DNA of 5,382 bases from Methanobacteriota archaeon (lineage in GTDB: Archaea; Halobacteriota; Methanosarcinia; Methanosarcinales; Methanosarcinaceae): the NCBI GenBank assembly GCA_030837265.1, contig JAUPKV010000073.1, forward strand, positions 1 through 5,382, given 5' to 3'. Each line of letters begins with the position of its first letter. Within the stretch, counting starts at the first letter, position 1. The translations under genes and the position numbers were made by a program. Below are positions 1 through 5,382 of this stretch, one piece after another. A model generated the notes under the pieces. That model searched no databases. It had not been told where the DNA came from and worked only from the letters and a program-made list of their open reading frames with translations.

Positions 1-407
1 CCGATGTCATGCACGTCACCTTCTGCAACATGGCAGATTATTTTTCCTTTGACCTCAGGTGACCTTCCTGCCTTTTCCTTAATGAAATCAATACCATTTA
101 GCATTGCATCAGCAGACATCATAACATTTGGCAGGAAAATAATTCCTTCATCATAAAGTTTGGTGACTACACCCATTCCAACCATCAGCGCATTATCGAT
201 AAGACTGATCGGATCCTTGCCTGCTTTTATTGCTGCCTGAAGGCCCTCAACCACGTCTTCTTCTTCTCCTTCAAAGATAGCTTTTGCGATCGGATAAATT
301 AATTTATCCTTCGGATAGAGCTCTTCTGCAGCCTCTTCTGGTGTCATTTCTTTTTCCTTTTTTACATTATAACGAACCAGAATGCTGCTGGGATTTATAT
401 TTAGCAA
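1..407 (-). CDS. mtaC: Methanol-specific corrinoid protein MtaC, N-terminal part (runs off left edge)
   Basis: MtaC carries the corrinoid that accepts the methyl group of methanol from MtaB and passes it to MtaA for transfer to coenzyme M, in the cytoplasm. About 135 residues are visible. They comprise a short N-terminal segment, the helical cap domain (about residues 22-120, including TPEEAAEELYPKD and an LPNVMMSADAM stretch), and the start of the B12-binding domain with the DxHxxG signature (GDVHDIG). His133 in this numbering is the expected lower axial cobalt ligand. The close match to recalled MtaC proteins favours MtaC over the methylamine homologues MtmC, MtbC and MttC. I chose the TTG start at 407-405 because a strong GGAGGT lies 7 bases upstream. 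The ATG five codons earlier (422-420) overlaps that site. In known Methanosarcina operons mtaB follows mtaC, so it should lie just left of the window. The gene is cut by the window edge, not visibly broken. Confidence 0.93.
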   Translation of the reverse strand, partial: MLNINPSSILVRYNVKKEKEMTPEEAAEELYPKDKLIYPIAKAIFEGEEEDVVEGLQAAIKAGKDPISLIDNALMVGMGVVTKLYDEGIIFLPNVMMSADAMLNGIDFIKEKAGRSPEVKGKIICHVAEGDVHDI

Positions 408-609
408 ACTTCTAACCTCCATTTAGCTTTTAAGGAGCAAATAGTCCCTATACACGCATTGAGCGGCAAAATAGAGATAAAAAAAGTAACTTCTCTTTAG
501 TAATAGTTTTAATTTTGCTTAGATGCCCAAAGTTCTCATATTTAAAGACAGAGAGATGTCTTAAATAAATTTCCCATATTTCTCAACATATTAAGAGACC
601 AAAACTCCT
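408..609 (-). promoter_or_regulatory. Inferred long 5' leader of mtaC
   Basis: If transcription starts about 25 bases downstream of the TATA box at 631-640, the mtaC transcript carries roughly 200 untranslated bases. The stretch is AT-rich and has no convincing gene. It can form a hairpin from AAGACA/TGTCTT (545-562). It can also form a larger element with GCAAAAT/ATTTTGC arms (466-472 and 512-518) enclosing AGAGA/TCTCT arms (473-477 and 492-496). A run of seven T in the transcript sense lies inside that element (485-479). Long leaders on Methanosarcina mtaCB transcripts are known. The start point and the structures here are inferred by eye and unmeasured. Confidence 0.5.
415..420 (-). promoter_or_regulatory. 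Shine-Dalgarno site deciding the mtaC start
   Basis: GGAGGT on the minus strand is followed by 7 bases and then TTG at 407-405. The in-frame ATG at 422-420 shares two bases with this site, so it cannot use it. The spacing therefore argues for a TTG start, giving an N-terminus of MLNINPSSILVRYNV, which fits the family well. Confidence 0.75.
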
Positions 610-630
610 CTAATTACATAAGAATCCGAG

Positions 631-640
631 ATATATAAAA
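631..640 (-). promoter_or_regulatory. mtaC: TATA box of the mtaC promoter
   Basis: The minus strand reads TTTTATATAT here, close to the archaeal TTTAWATA box, with a purine-containing stretch (CAAGTAAG) just upstream that could act as a weak BRE. It is the best TATA match in the gap and faces mtaC. A second AT-rich run at 561-570 (minus ATTTATTTAA) is a weaker alternative that would shorten the leader. Confidence 0.6.
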
Positions 641-681
641 CTTACTTGAAAATTTTAATAATTATAATAGTAAAGTTTGAT

Positions 682-704
682 ATGTAAAGGCATATGGCTT
701 ACAT
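682..704. repeat. Imperfect palindrome upstream of the mtaC TATA box
   Basis: Outer arms ATGTAA and TTACAT flank an inner CATATG palindrome (691-696), with one mismatch and one bulged base between them. It lies about 42 bases upstream of the TATA box at 631-640 and just after the stop codon of the Cas4-like gene (717). It could be an operator or activator site for mtaC, or a 3' hairpin of the Cas4-like transcript. No strong T run follows in the minus sense, so a classical terminator is less likely. Confidence 0.35.
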
Positions 705-716
705 TTTGCTACCTAT

Positions 717-1535
717 TTAGAAGAACTTCGACAAGAGAGACGGACTCGAGATACACTGCTCTAAGAAATTGCAATCTGAGCAAAATTTCTCTTCTTTTTT
801 TTCAGGCATTAATCCAGATTTTATTTTCTCCACCCGCCTACAAATTTGCAGGACTTCTCGTCTATCCGAACTTCTAATGTTTACTTTCCTGAGAATACCA
901 AAGCTCACATATTCCACAAAGGCAAAAGGTACCTCTTTCTCACTCTCGGCTTCGAGAATCAATACGAGAGCTGCCACATGTAGTCGGTCAGAAGCCCAAA
1001 CTCCCTGATCAGGGCAGTTTCCAGGCTTTAGAATAGAAGGAACCGGGAGGCCTTCGAAGCAGACCAGTTTGGAGGGAATACCCTTCAAGTTCAGTTTTCC
1101 TGAAGAAAGGAATGGCTCGGTTTTTACAGGTGTAAGTGCCGCAAGCATGGGTTCTTGCCCATATTCTTCAACTGCACTGAGAAGGTTACATGCAATCTCA
1201 GGAATTTTGGATCTTGCCCGCATCTCAGCTTCATTCAGAATCTCTTTTTCAACACCTTCCAGTTCTCCTGGAAACAGATGTGGTAGATCGATACATACCT
1301 GTGCCAGGTTATCTTCAAGTTCTTTTTGGAGTTTATCGGCTTTTAACGAACACTGCTTTATACTTTCGGCGTAGGTCAGGGCAAACTCTTTGAGGAGCAT
1401 CCTTTCAATTCTAGATACATTCATCTCCGGAACCAATTCGAAGCCTCGATTAACAAAGTATACTTTTCTGGGGCAGTTCAGGTAGAGGAGAATATCTGAG
1501 ACAGTAATTTCTGGATTCTGCAGCTCGGTTAACAT
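717..1535 (-). CDS. Cas4/RecB-like (DUF83-type) protein with degenerate nuclease site
   Basis: From the ATG at 1535 the protein has 272 residues. The N-terminus shows the Cas4 pattern LNCPRKVYF with Cys21, and the C-terminus has CSDCNFLEQC (Cys252, Cys255, Cys261). These are the four cysteines that bind an iron-sulfur cluster in Cas4 and AddB-type proteins. The nuclease core looks eroded. The usual acidic residue of the GxxD motif is replaced in LKGIPSKL (about 150-157), and the Glu of ExK is Ser167 although Lys170 remains. The helix that usually carries a conserved Gln reads DRLHVAALVLILE. DNA binding or a structural role is therefore more likely than cutting (inference). An ATG at 1574 would add 13 residues (MKKFIRVLIEVYL). 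I prefer 1535 because the conserved domain starts soon after it and a TATA-like box lies about 28 bases upstream. The gene is divergent from the HTH regulator. No CRISPR array or other cas gene is seen nearby. Confidence 0.7.
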   Translation of the reverse strand: MLTELQNPEITVSDILLYLNCPRKVYFVNRGFELVPEMNVSRIERMLLKEFALTYAESIKQCSLKADKLQKELEDNLAQVCIDLPHLFPGELEGVEKEILNEAEMRARSKIPEIACNLLSAVEEYGQEPMLAALTPVKTEPFLSSGKLNLKGIPSKLVCFEGLPVPSILKPGNCPDQGVWASDRLHVAALVLILEAESEKEVPFAFVEYVSFGILRKVNIRSSDRREVLQICRRVEKIKSGLMPEKKEEKFCSDCNFLEQCISSPSLLSKFF

Positions 1536-1557
1536 CAGGTATACTTCGATAAGAACT

Positions 1558-1569
1558 CTTATAAATTTT
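1558..1569 (-). promoter_or_regulatory. Possible TATA box for a leaderless Cas4-like transcript
   Basis: The minus strand reads AAAATTTATAAG. Its centre lies about 28 bases before the ATG at 1535, so transcription would start at or next to that codon. If the ATG at 1574 is used instead, this box would lie inside the gene and the TATA box at 1637-1646 would have to serve. Confidence 0.35.
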
Positions 1570-1616
1570 TTCATGAGACTTTGCTGTATCTGGATATTAG
1601 CCGGTCTGCGACAATC

Positions 1617-1634
1617 AACGAATCCATATTCGTT
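1617..1634. promoter_or_regulatory. Perfect 7-bp inverted repeat, candidate operator in divergent promoter
   Basis: AACGAAT and ATTCGTT are separated by four bases (CCAT). With one bulged base the symmetry extends by two more pairs (TC and GA). The repeat ends two bases before the TATA box at 1637-1646, in the gap between the Cas4-like gene and the HTH regulator. Cro/CI-type regulators bind such dyads as dimers, so autoregulation by the neighbouring HTH protein is the simplest reading (inference). Confidence 0.5.
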
Positions 1635-1636
1635 AG

Positions 1637-1646
1637 ATATATAAAG
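1637..1646 (+). promoter_or_regulatory. TATA box of the HTH regulator, possibly bidirectional
   Basis: The plus strand reads ATATATAAAG, centred about 32 bases before the ATG at 1674, so the regulator mRNA would be leaderless or nearly so. No Shine-Dalgarno site precedes that ATG, which agrees. On the minus strand the same bases read TTTATATA, a full consensus box that could also drive the Cas4-like gene with a leader of about 40-80 bases. Confidence 0.55.
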
Positions 1647-1673
1647 TAATGCTCCCTCTTAACTACGTAAGTC

Positions 1674-2414
1674 ATGACATCTAATGAATCCTCAGAAAAT
1701 CTGCGCAATCGTCTGGCTGAAAAAATGGCTGGAGATATCACTCTTTCAGAAAAACCCGGAGAATCACTTAAAAAATGGAGAGTAAACTTCGATATATCCC
1801 AGACAGATATTGCAAATTTCCTTAAAGTATCCCCCTCTGTCATCAGTGATTACGAAAGCGGAAGACGGAAGTCTCCAGGAACACTGATTATTAAGAAGAT
1901 TGTAGAGTCTCTCCTTGAAATTGATATGGATAGGGGAAGCAAGAAAATTCACGCTTATGAGTCAGTTCTTAGCGCCGAAAGTAGTACAAAATCCATCTAC
2001 TCGACATACGAATATACCATCCCTATACAGCTTGTAAAACTAGTCAATATTATCGAAGGAGAGGTTGTGTATAAAGGAATTGAGAAACCTCTCTATGGTT
2101 TCTCTGTCATCGACAGCCAGAGAGCCATACTGGAACTTTCTTCGCATGAGTTCCAGAAGCTCTATGGATGGAGTACGGACAGGGCCATGATATTTACAAA
2201 GGTTAGCTCCGGGAAATCCCCCATGGTAGCCATAAGGGTTACTAATCTCAAACCCGGTGTCGTGGTGCTACATGGACTAAAAAAAGATGAGGTAGGGCCT
2301 GTTGCAATTAAAATGGCAGAAGTCGACCGTATACCTTTGATCGTAACTTCAATGGATCTAGATCAGATAGTCCAGCTGCTGAGAAGATACAGTCAATTCT
2401 TTGCGAGAGAATGA
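1674..2414 (+). CDS. Archaeal HTH transcriptional regulator (Cro/CI-type, COG1709-like)
   Basis: This 246-residue protein has a short N-terminal stretch (LAEKMAGDITLSEKPGE, 14-30) followed by a Cro/CI-type helix-turn-helix at about 32-83. Its recognition part, SPSVISDYESGRRKSPG (53-69), is typical of a widespread archaeal regulator family. After a linker, residues about 110-246 form an alpha/beta region. It ends in VVLHGLKKDEVGPVAIKMAE and IPLIVTSMDLDQIVQLLRR, which resembles DRTGG/CBS-type sensor folds; that likeness is by eye only. The start is bounded by an in-frame TAA at 1668-1670, and a TATA box about 32 bases upstream suggests a leaderless mRNA. The gene lies 47 bases upstream of HMG-CoA synthase on the same strand and is divergent from the Cas4-like gene. 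Control of the mevalonate cluster and of itself is plausible but unproven, and the ligand is unknown. Confidence 0.85.
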   Translation: MTSNESSENLRNRLAEKMAGDITLSEKPGESLKKWRVNFDISQTDIANFLKVSPSVISDYESGRRKSPGTLIIKKIVESLLEIDMDRGSKKIHAYESVLSAESSTKSIYSTYEYTIPIQLVKLVNIIEGEVVYKGIEKPLYGFSVIDSQRAILELSSHEFQKLYGWSTDRAMIFTKVSSGKSPMVAIRVTNLKPGVVVLHGLKKDEVGPVAIKMAEVDRIPLIVTSMDLDQIVQLLRRYSQFFARE

Positions 2415-2461
2415 ACTCAAAGGAAGTTGAAAACCCCTAAATACCAAAAACAGGTGAAAAC

Positions 2462-3511
2462 ATGACTATTGGAATCGTATCCTATGGTGCGTACGTCCCA
2501 AGATACCGCATAAAAATTGAGGAAATTGCCCGACTGTGGGGTGATGACGCTGAAGCACTTAAAAATGGCCTTATGGTCTATGAAAAATCCGTGCCGGATA
2601 TCGATGAAGACGCCGCAACAATAGCCGTCGAAGCTGCAAGAAACGCAATGGCAAGAAGTGGGACTAGCCCTAATAGAATCGGGGCGGTATATACAGGCTC
2701 TGAAAGTCATCCTTACGCCGTAAAGCCTACAAGTACGATTGTTGCCCAGGCAATTGGAGCAACCCCTGAAATGACCGCAGCAGACTTTGAGTTTGCTTGC
2801 AAAGCAGGTACTGCCGCAGTTCAGGCCTGTATGGGATTGGTGGGTTCAGGGATGATCGACCTGGGTTTAGCTATCGGGTCCGATGTTTCCCAGGGAGCCC
2901 CAAGTGACGCCCTTGAGTACACTGCTGCCGCAGGTGGAGTTGCCATTCTCATCGGGAGAGAGAAATCCGAGATTACCGCAATCATTGAAGGCACTTATTC
3001 TTATACAACCGATACCCCTGACTTCTGGAGAAGAGAAGGCATGCCCTATCCCGAGCATGGAGGCCGATTTACCGGAGAACCCGGTTACTTCAAACATGTG
3101 ATTCAAGGCGCAAGAGGCCTTATGAAAAAACTTGATACTAAACCTGAAGATTACGATTATGCAGTCTTCCACCAGCCAAACGGGAAATTCCCAAGTAAAG
3201 CTGCAAAAACTCTCGGCTTCACCAAAGCACAGATTACTCCCGGGCTTGTGGTTCCGAAGATAGGAAATACATATTCAGGCTCCTGCCTTATGGGAATTGC
3301 AGCAACCCTTGATCAGGCAAAACCAGGCGATAGGATTTTTGCAACTGCTTTCGGATCCGGAGCAGGATCTGATGCTTTTAGCATAGTCGTTACAGACAGG
3401 ATTGAGGAAATCCGTAACAAGGCTCCGACTGTTTCCGAATTGATTAAGAATCCAATATATATTGACTACGCAAGGTATGCCAGACATAAAGGCAAGATCC
3501 GCCTATCCTGA
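2462..3511 (+). CDS. mvaS: Hydroxymethylglutaryl-CoA synthase, archaeal type
   Basis: The enzyme condenses acetyl-CoA with acetoacetyl-CoA to form HMG-CoA, the second step of the mevalonate pathway that supplies isoprenoid lipids. The 349-residue protein has the thiolase-superfamily fold in its archaeal form. Key residues are visible. Glu81 in [12 protein letters not shown] is the likely acid/base, Cys113 in FEFACKAGT the acyl-accepting nucleophile, and His237 in [10 protein letters not shown] the acetoacetyl-CoA-binding histidine. The C-terminus ([10 protein letters not shown]) is also typical, and the length is normal for the family. A GGTGA ribosome-binding site lies 5 bases before the ATG. 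Only a weak TATA-like run (2436-2445) lies in the 47-base gap to the HTH gene, so both genes may share a transcript. The thiolase starts 16 bases downstream. In methanogens this enzyme is known to work in a complex with the thiolase and the DUF35 protein encoded next to it. Confidence 0.96.
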   Translation: MTIGIVSYGAYVPRYRIKIEEIARLWGDDAEALKNGLMVYEKSVPDIDEDAATIAVEAARNAMARSGTSPNRIGAVYTGSESHPYAVKPTSTIVAQAIGATPEMTAADFEFACKAGTAAVQACMGLVGSGMIDLGLAIGSDVSQGAPSDALEYTAAAGGVAILIGREKSEITAIIEGTYSYTTDTPDFWRREGMPYPEHGGRFTGEPGYFKHVIQGARGLMKKLDTKPEDYDYAVFHQPNGKFPSKAAKTLGFTKAQITPGLVVPKIGNTYSGSCLMGIAATLDQAKPGDRIFATAFGSGAGSDAFSIVVTDRIEEIRNKAPTVSELIKNPIYIDYARYARHKGKIRLS

Positions 3512-3527
3512 AAACGGAGTGAGTACA

Positions 3528-4700
3528 ATGAGAGATGTAGCAATTATCGGGGCAAAGAATACAAAATTCGGAGAACTCTGGAACCGGTCCTTGAGGGACT
3601 TAGTTGTTGAAGCCGGAGCAGGAGCGATTGAAGATGCAGGAGCTAGCGGAAAAGAAATCGATGCTCTCTATGTGGGTAATATGAGTGCTGGCCGCTTCGT
3701 CGATCAGGAACATATAGGTGCTCTTATCGCAGACTATTCCGGGTTATCCAAGAATCTGCATATTCCGGCTACAAGAGTTGAAGCAGCCTGTGCATCGGGC
3801 GGGCTTGCTCTGCGTCAGGCTATCATGTCTGTAGCTTCCGGTTATAGTGATATAGTAGTTGCAGCCGGAGCAGAAAAAATGACCGATGTCGGAACTGAAG
3901 AAGCGTCTTCGGCTCTAGCATCAGCAGCCGACCGGGAATGGGAAGGTATGGCAGGTGCAACTTTCCCTGGCCTGTATGCAATGATTGCAAAGTTACATAT
4001 GCACAGATACGGGACCACCAGTGAACAGCTTGCAGAAGTTGCCGTAAAAAATCACAAGAATGGCTCTTTGAACTCGATTGCTCAATATAAAAATATAATT
4101 ACCGTGGAGAATGTTTTGAACTCCATTATGGTTGCGGATCCACTGCATATTTTCGATTGTTCACCGATAACAGATGGTGCCTCAGCTCTATTGCTCGCTC
4201 CTGCAGACATTGCCCACGAATACACCGATACTCCCATTTATATCAAGGCAACTGCCCAGGCAAGCGATACCATTGCGCTTCACGACAGACGGGACATAAC
4301 GACCCTTGATGCAACCGTAATTGCTGCACAGCGGGCTTATTCCATGGCAAAATTGAAGCCCAAGGACATAGATCTTGTTGAAGTACATGACTGTTTCACA
4401 ATTGCCGAGATCTGCGCTATTGAAGACCTGGGATTTGCCGAGAAAGGAAAAGGCGGAATCGTCACAGCAGAAGGAGAAACTGCTATAGGAGGCCGTATTC
4501 CTGTCAACACTTCCGGCGGTCTCAAAGCCTGCGGGCACCCCGTTGGAGCTACAGGCATTAAACAGGCTGTAGAAATCGTAACCCAGCTACGTGGGGATGC
4601 CGGCAAGCGCCAGGTAGAAGGTGCAAAGTACGGGATGACCCATAATGTTGGAGGGTCCGGAGCAACCGCAGTAGTTCATATCTTCTCGAGGGAGAAGTGA
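3528..4700 (+). CDS. Acetyl-CoA C-acetyltransferase (archaeal SCP2-type thiolase)
   Basis: The enzyme joins two acetyl-CoA to acetoacetyl-CoA, the substrate of the adjacent HMG-CoA synthase. The 390-residue protein shows thiolase landmarks: the nucleophile Cys88 in VEAACASGG, the HDCF motif (287-290) typical of SCP2-type thiolases, CGHPVGATG (335-343) with His337, and a C-terminal NVGGSGA loop. The frame is open back to an ATG at 3462 inside the HMG-CoA synthase gene. I use 3528 because GGAGTGA lies 5 bases before it and the family begins with a motif like MRDVAIIG. Such proteins are often labelled lipid-transfer protein or nonspecific thiolase. The position between HMG-CoA synthase and DUF35 makes acetoacetyl-CoA synthesis the best assignment. 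The reaction is unfavourable on its own, and the known methanogen complex overcomes this by passing the intermediate straight to HMG-CoA synthase. Confidence 0.94.
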   Translation: MRDVAIIGAKNTKFGELWNRSLRDLVVEAGAGAIEDAGASGKEIDALYVGNMSAGRFVDQEHIGALIADYSGLSKNLHIPATRVEAACASGGLALRQAIMSVASGYSDIVVAAGAEKMTDVGTEEASSALASAADREWEGMAGATFPGLYAMIAKLHMHRYGTTSEQLAEVAVKNHKNGSLNSIAQYKNIITVENVLNSIMVADPLHIFDCSPITDGASALLLAPADIAHEYTDTPIYIKATAQASDTIALHDRRDITTLDATVIAAQRAYSMAKLKPKDIDLVEVHDCFTIAEICAIEDLGFAEKGKGGIVTAEGETAIGGRIPVNTSGGLKACGHPVGATGIKQAVEIVTQLRGDAGKRQVEGAKYGMTHNVGGSGATAVVHIFSREK

Positions 4701-4706
4701 TATCCG

Positions 4707-5108
4707 ATGTCTTCCGTTCCAAGATTCTGGAGAAATATAGGCAGCAGGTATAACCTTGAAGGTACCCGCTGTGAAGAATGCGGCAACTATTTCTACCCCC
4801 CGCGCAATTTTTGCGTCAACTGCAGGCGGTCGGGCCACATTGAGCCCTATAAGTTCAAGGGCACAGGCGAAATAGTAACTTACACACTAATCCACGCAGC
4901 TGCTGAAGGTTTTGAAAGCCAGGCCCCATACACCCTTGCGATAATCAAGCTTGATGAAGGCCCCAGCCTGACATCCCAGGTCGTCGGCGACCCTGAGAAG
5001 ATGTATATCGGAATGAGAGTTAAATCCATATTCCGCAAGCTTGGAGAAGGCGGCGAACGCGGTATGATATATTACGGCACCAAATTCGTCCCTGCAGAGG
5101 ATTATTGA
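4707..5108 (+). CDS. DUF35 zinc-ribbon/OB-fold scaffold of the thiolase-HMG-CoA synthase complex
   Basis: This 133-residue protein has no expected catalytic role. In the crystal structure of the methanogen complex the DUF35 homologue sits between thiolase and HMG-CoA synthase and helps hold them together. The N-terminal helix (FWRNIGSRYNLEGTRC) leads into a rubredoxin-like zinc ribbon with Cys22, Cys25, Cys36 and Cys39 (CEEC and CVNC). An OB-fold follows from about residue 48, starting at KFKGTGEIVTYTLIH. Its start is 6 bases after the thiolase stop codon, with a purine-rich GGGAGAAGTGA upstream, so translational coupling is likely. Length and cysteine spacing are normal for the family. DUF35 proteins also occur beside other acyl-CoA enzymes, but here the neighbours settle the role. 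Confidence 0.93.
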   Translation: MSSVPRFWRNIGSRYNLEGTRCEECGNYFYPPRNFCVNCRRSGHIEPYKFKGTGEIVTYTLIHAAAEGFESQAPYTLAIIKLDEGPSLTSQVVGDPEKMYIGMRVKSIFRKLGEGGERGMIYYGTKFVPAEDY

Positions 5109-5109
5109 C

Positions 5110-5124
5110 TTCGGATTTTCCGAA
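5110..5124 (+). other. Short perfect hairpin directly after the DUF35 stop codon
   Basis: TTCGGA and TCCGAA flank a TTT loop, beginning two bases after the TGA at 5106-5108. No T run follows, so it is a poor intrinsic terminator. It might stabilise the 3' end of the mevalonate transcript or be chance. The remaining gap to 5191 shows no clear TATA box, so the next gene may be read from the same mRNA. Confidence 0.3.
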
Positions 5125-5191
5125 TTCCGCCAATAGATTGTAAACGAGGATTTGACCGGTTTTAACGATTGAATTGGAGTGTCTGGAAACT

Positions 5192-5382
5192 ATGATTGAA
5201 GTGGAAGTCAAGGTCAGAGCGGATCATGAACAGATCCGCCCTATTCTTAAGAAAATAGGGGCAGTAAAAATCAAAACCGAGATCCAATCGGATACTTATT
5301 TTGCCGCTCCTCACAGGGATTTTGCAAAAACCGACGAAGCTCTCAGGATTCGATCCCTGGACGACCACTCCGTGCTCACCTA
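5192..5382 (+). CDS. cyaB: CYTH-domain protein, CyaB-like (class IV adenylyl cyclase / triphosphatase family), N-terminal part
   Basis: The first 63 residues are visible before the right edge cuts the gene. The N-terminus MIEVEVKVR carries the ExExK signature (Glu3, Glu5, Lys7) of the CYTH fold, in which the acidic residues bind metal and the lysine contacts triphosphate. TDEALRIR (about 49-56) is the next conserved strand of CyaB-type members. Archaeal homologues are usually annotated class IV adenylate cyclase, but members of this fold also hydrolyse thiamine triphosphate or inorganic triphosphate. The real substrate cannot be told from this fragment. GGAGTG lies about 11 bases before the ATG. 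The gene follows DUF35 by 83 bases on the same strand; a shared transcript is possible, but no functional link to mevalonate synthesis is evident. Confidence 0.85.
   Translation, partial: MIEVEVKVRADHEQIRPILKKIGAVKIKTEIQSDTYFAAPHRDFAKTDEALRIRSLDDHSVLT

Noticed and set aside
542..589. 15-codon open frame in the mtaC leader (MLRNMGNLFKTSLCL), stop next to the 545-562 hairpin
   Set aside because: The nearest Shine-Dalgarno-like GAGGAG is 15 bases away, too far for normal initiation, and a frame this short is expected by chance in AT-rich DNA.
408..716. Search for a CRISPR array near the Cas4-like gene
   Set aside because: No direct repeats of CRISPR length or regular spacing are visible here or elsewhere in the window.
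677..1393. Several plus-strand open frames of 66-101 residues across the Cas4-like gene
   Set aside because: They are antisense to a gene with clear Cas4-type motifs, overlap one another and have no recognisable domains.
1671..1678. 8-bp palindrome GTCATGAC over the start codon of the HTH regulator
   Set aside because: It is short and includes the ATG itself, so chance is the simplest explanation; the 1617-1634 dyad is a better operator candidate.
1571..1843. 90-residue open frame on the minus strand over the start of the HTH regulator
   Set aside because: It is antisense to the conserved HTH coding region, lacks a ribosome-binding site and shows no recognisable domain.
3462..3527. Upstream in-frame ATG extending the thiolase by 22 residues into the HMG-CoA synthase gene
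   Set aside because: The added residues do not fit the thiolase family, and a good ribosome-binding site lies just before the ATG at 3528.
4188..4838. Minus-strand open frames of 83-116 residues over the thiolase and DUF35 genes
   Set aside because: They lie opposite strongly conserved coding sequence and show no family resemblance.

Overview
The window most likely comes from a methylotrophic methanogenic archaeon, probably Methanosarcina or a close relative. Three things point there. The left edge holds the start of a methanol-specific corrinoid protein (MtaC). The right half holds the archaeal-type mevalonate entry genes. Promoters look like archaeal TATA boxes, with Shine-Dalgarno sites in front of several genes. 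The species call is inference from protein similarity recalled from memory; no search was run.

Layout. (1) 1-407, minus strand: 5' part of mtaC, running off the left edge, probably starting at TTG. (2) 408-716: a 309-base AT-rich gap with no convincing gene. It holds the inferred mtaC promoter (TATA at 631-640), a leader of about 200 nt with two possible stem-loops, and an imperfect palindrome upstream of the TATA box. (3) 717-1535, minus strand: a Cas4/RecB-like protein that keeps all four iron-sulfur-type cysteines but appears to have lost most of the nuclease active site. (4) 1536-1673: a divergent promoter region with a perfect 7-bp inverted repeat beside a TATA box. (5) 1674-2414, plus strand: an archaeal Cro/CI-type HTH regulator with a probable sensor domain. 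(6) 2462-5108, plus strand: a tight cluster of HMG-CoA synthase, acetoacetyl-CoA thiolase and a DUF35 zinc-ribbon/OB-fold protein. (7) 5192 to the right edge: the N-terminal part of a CYTH/CyaB-family protein.

How they work together. The thiolase condenses two acetyl-CoA to acetoacetyl-CoA, and HMG-CoA synthase adds a third acetyl unit. In methanogens these enzymes are known to form one complex held together by the DUF35 protein, so that acetoacetyl-CoA is channelled. The product enters the mevalonate route to the isoprenoid lipids of the archaeal membrane. The HTH gene lies 47 bases upstream on the same strand, so it is a reasonable candidate regulator of the cluster and of its own promoter. 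The divergent Cas4-like gene shares that control region, but its role is unknown and no CRISPR array or other cas gene is visible. mtaC belongs to methanol catabolism and appears to be an independent unit.

Nothing here can be claimed with confidence as a wholly new system. The least explained parts are the degenerate Cas4-like gene, the operator-like repeat it shares with the HTH regulator, and the structured mtaC leader.
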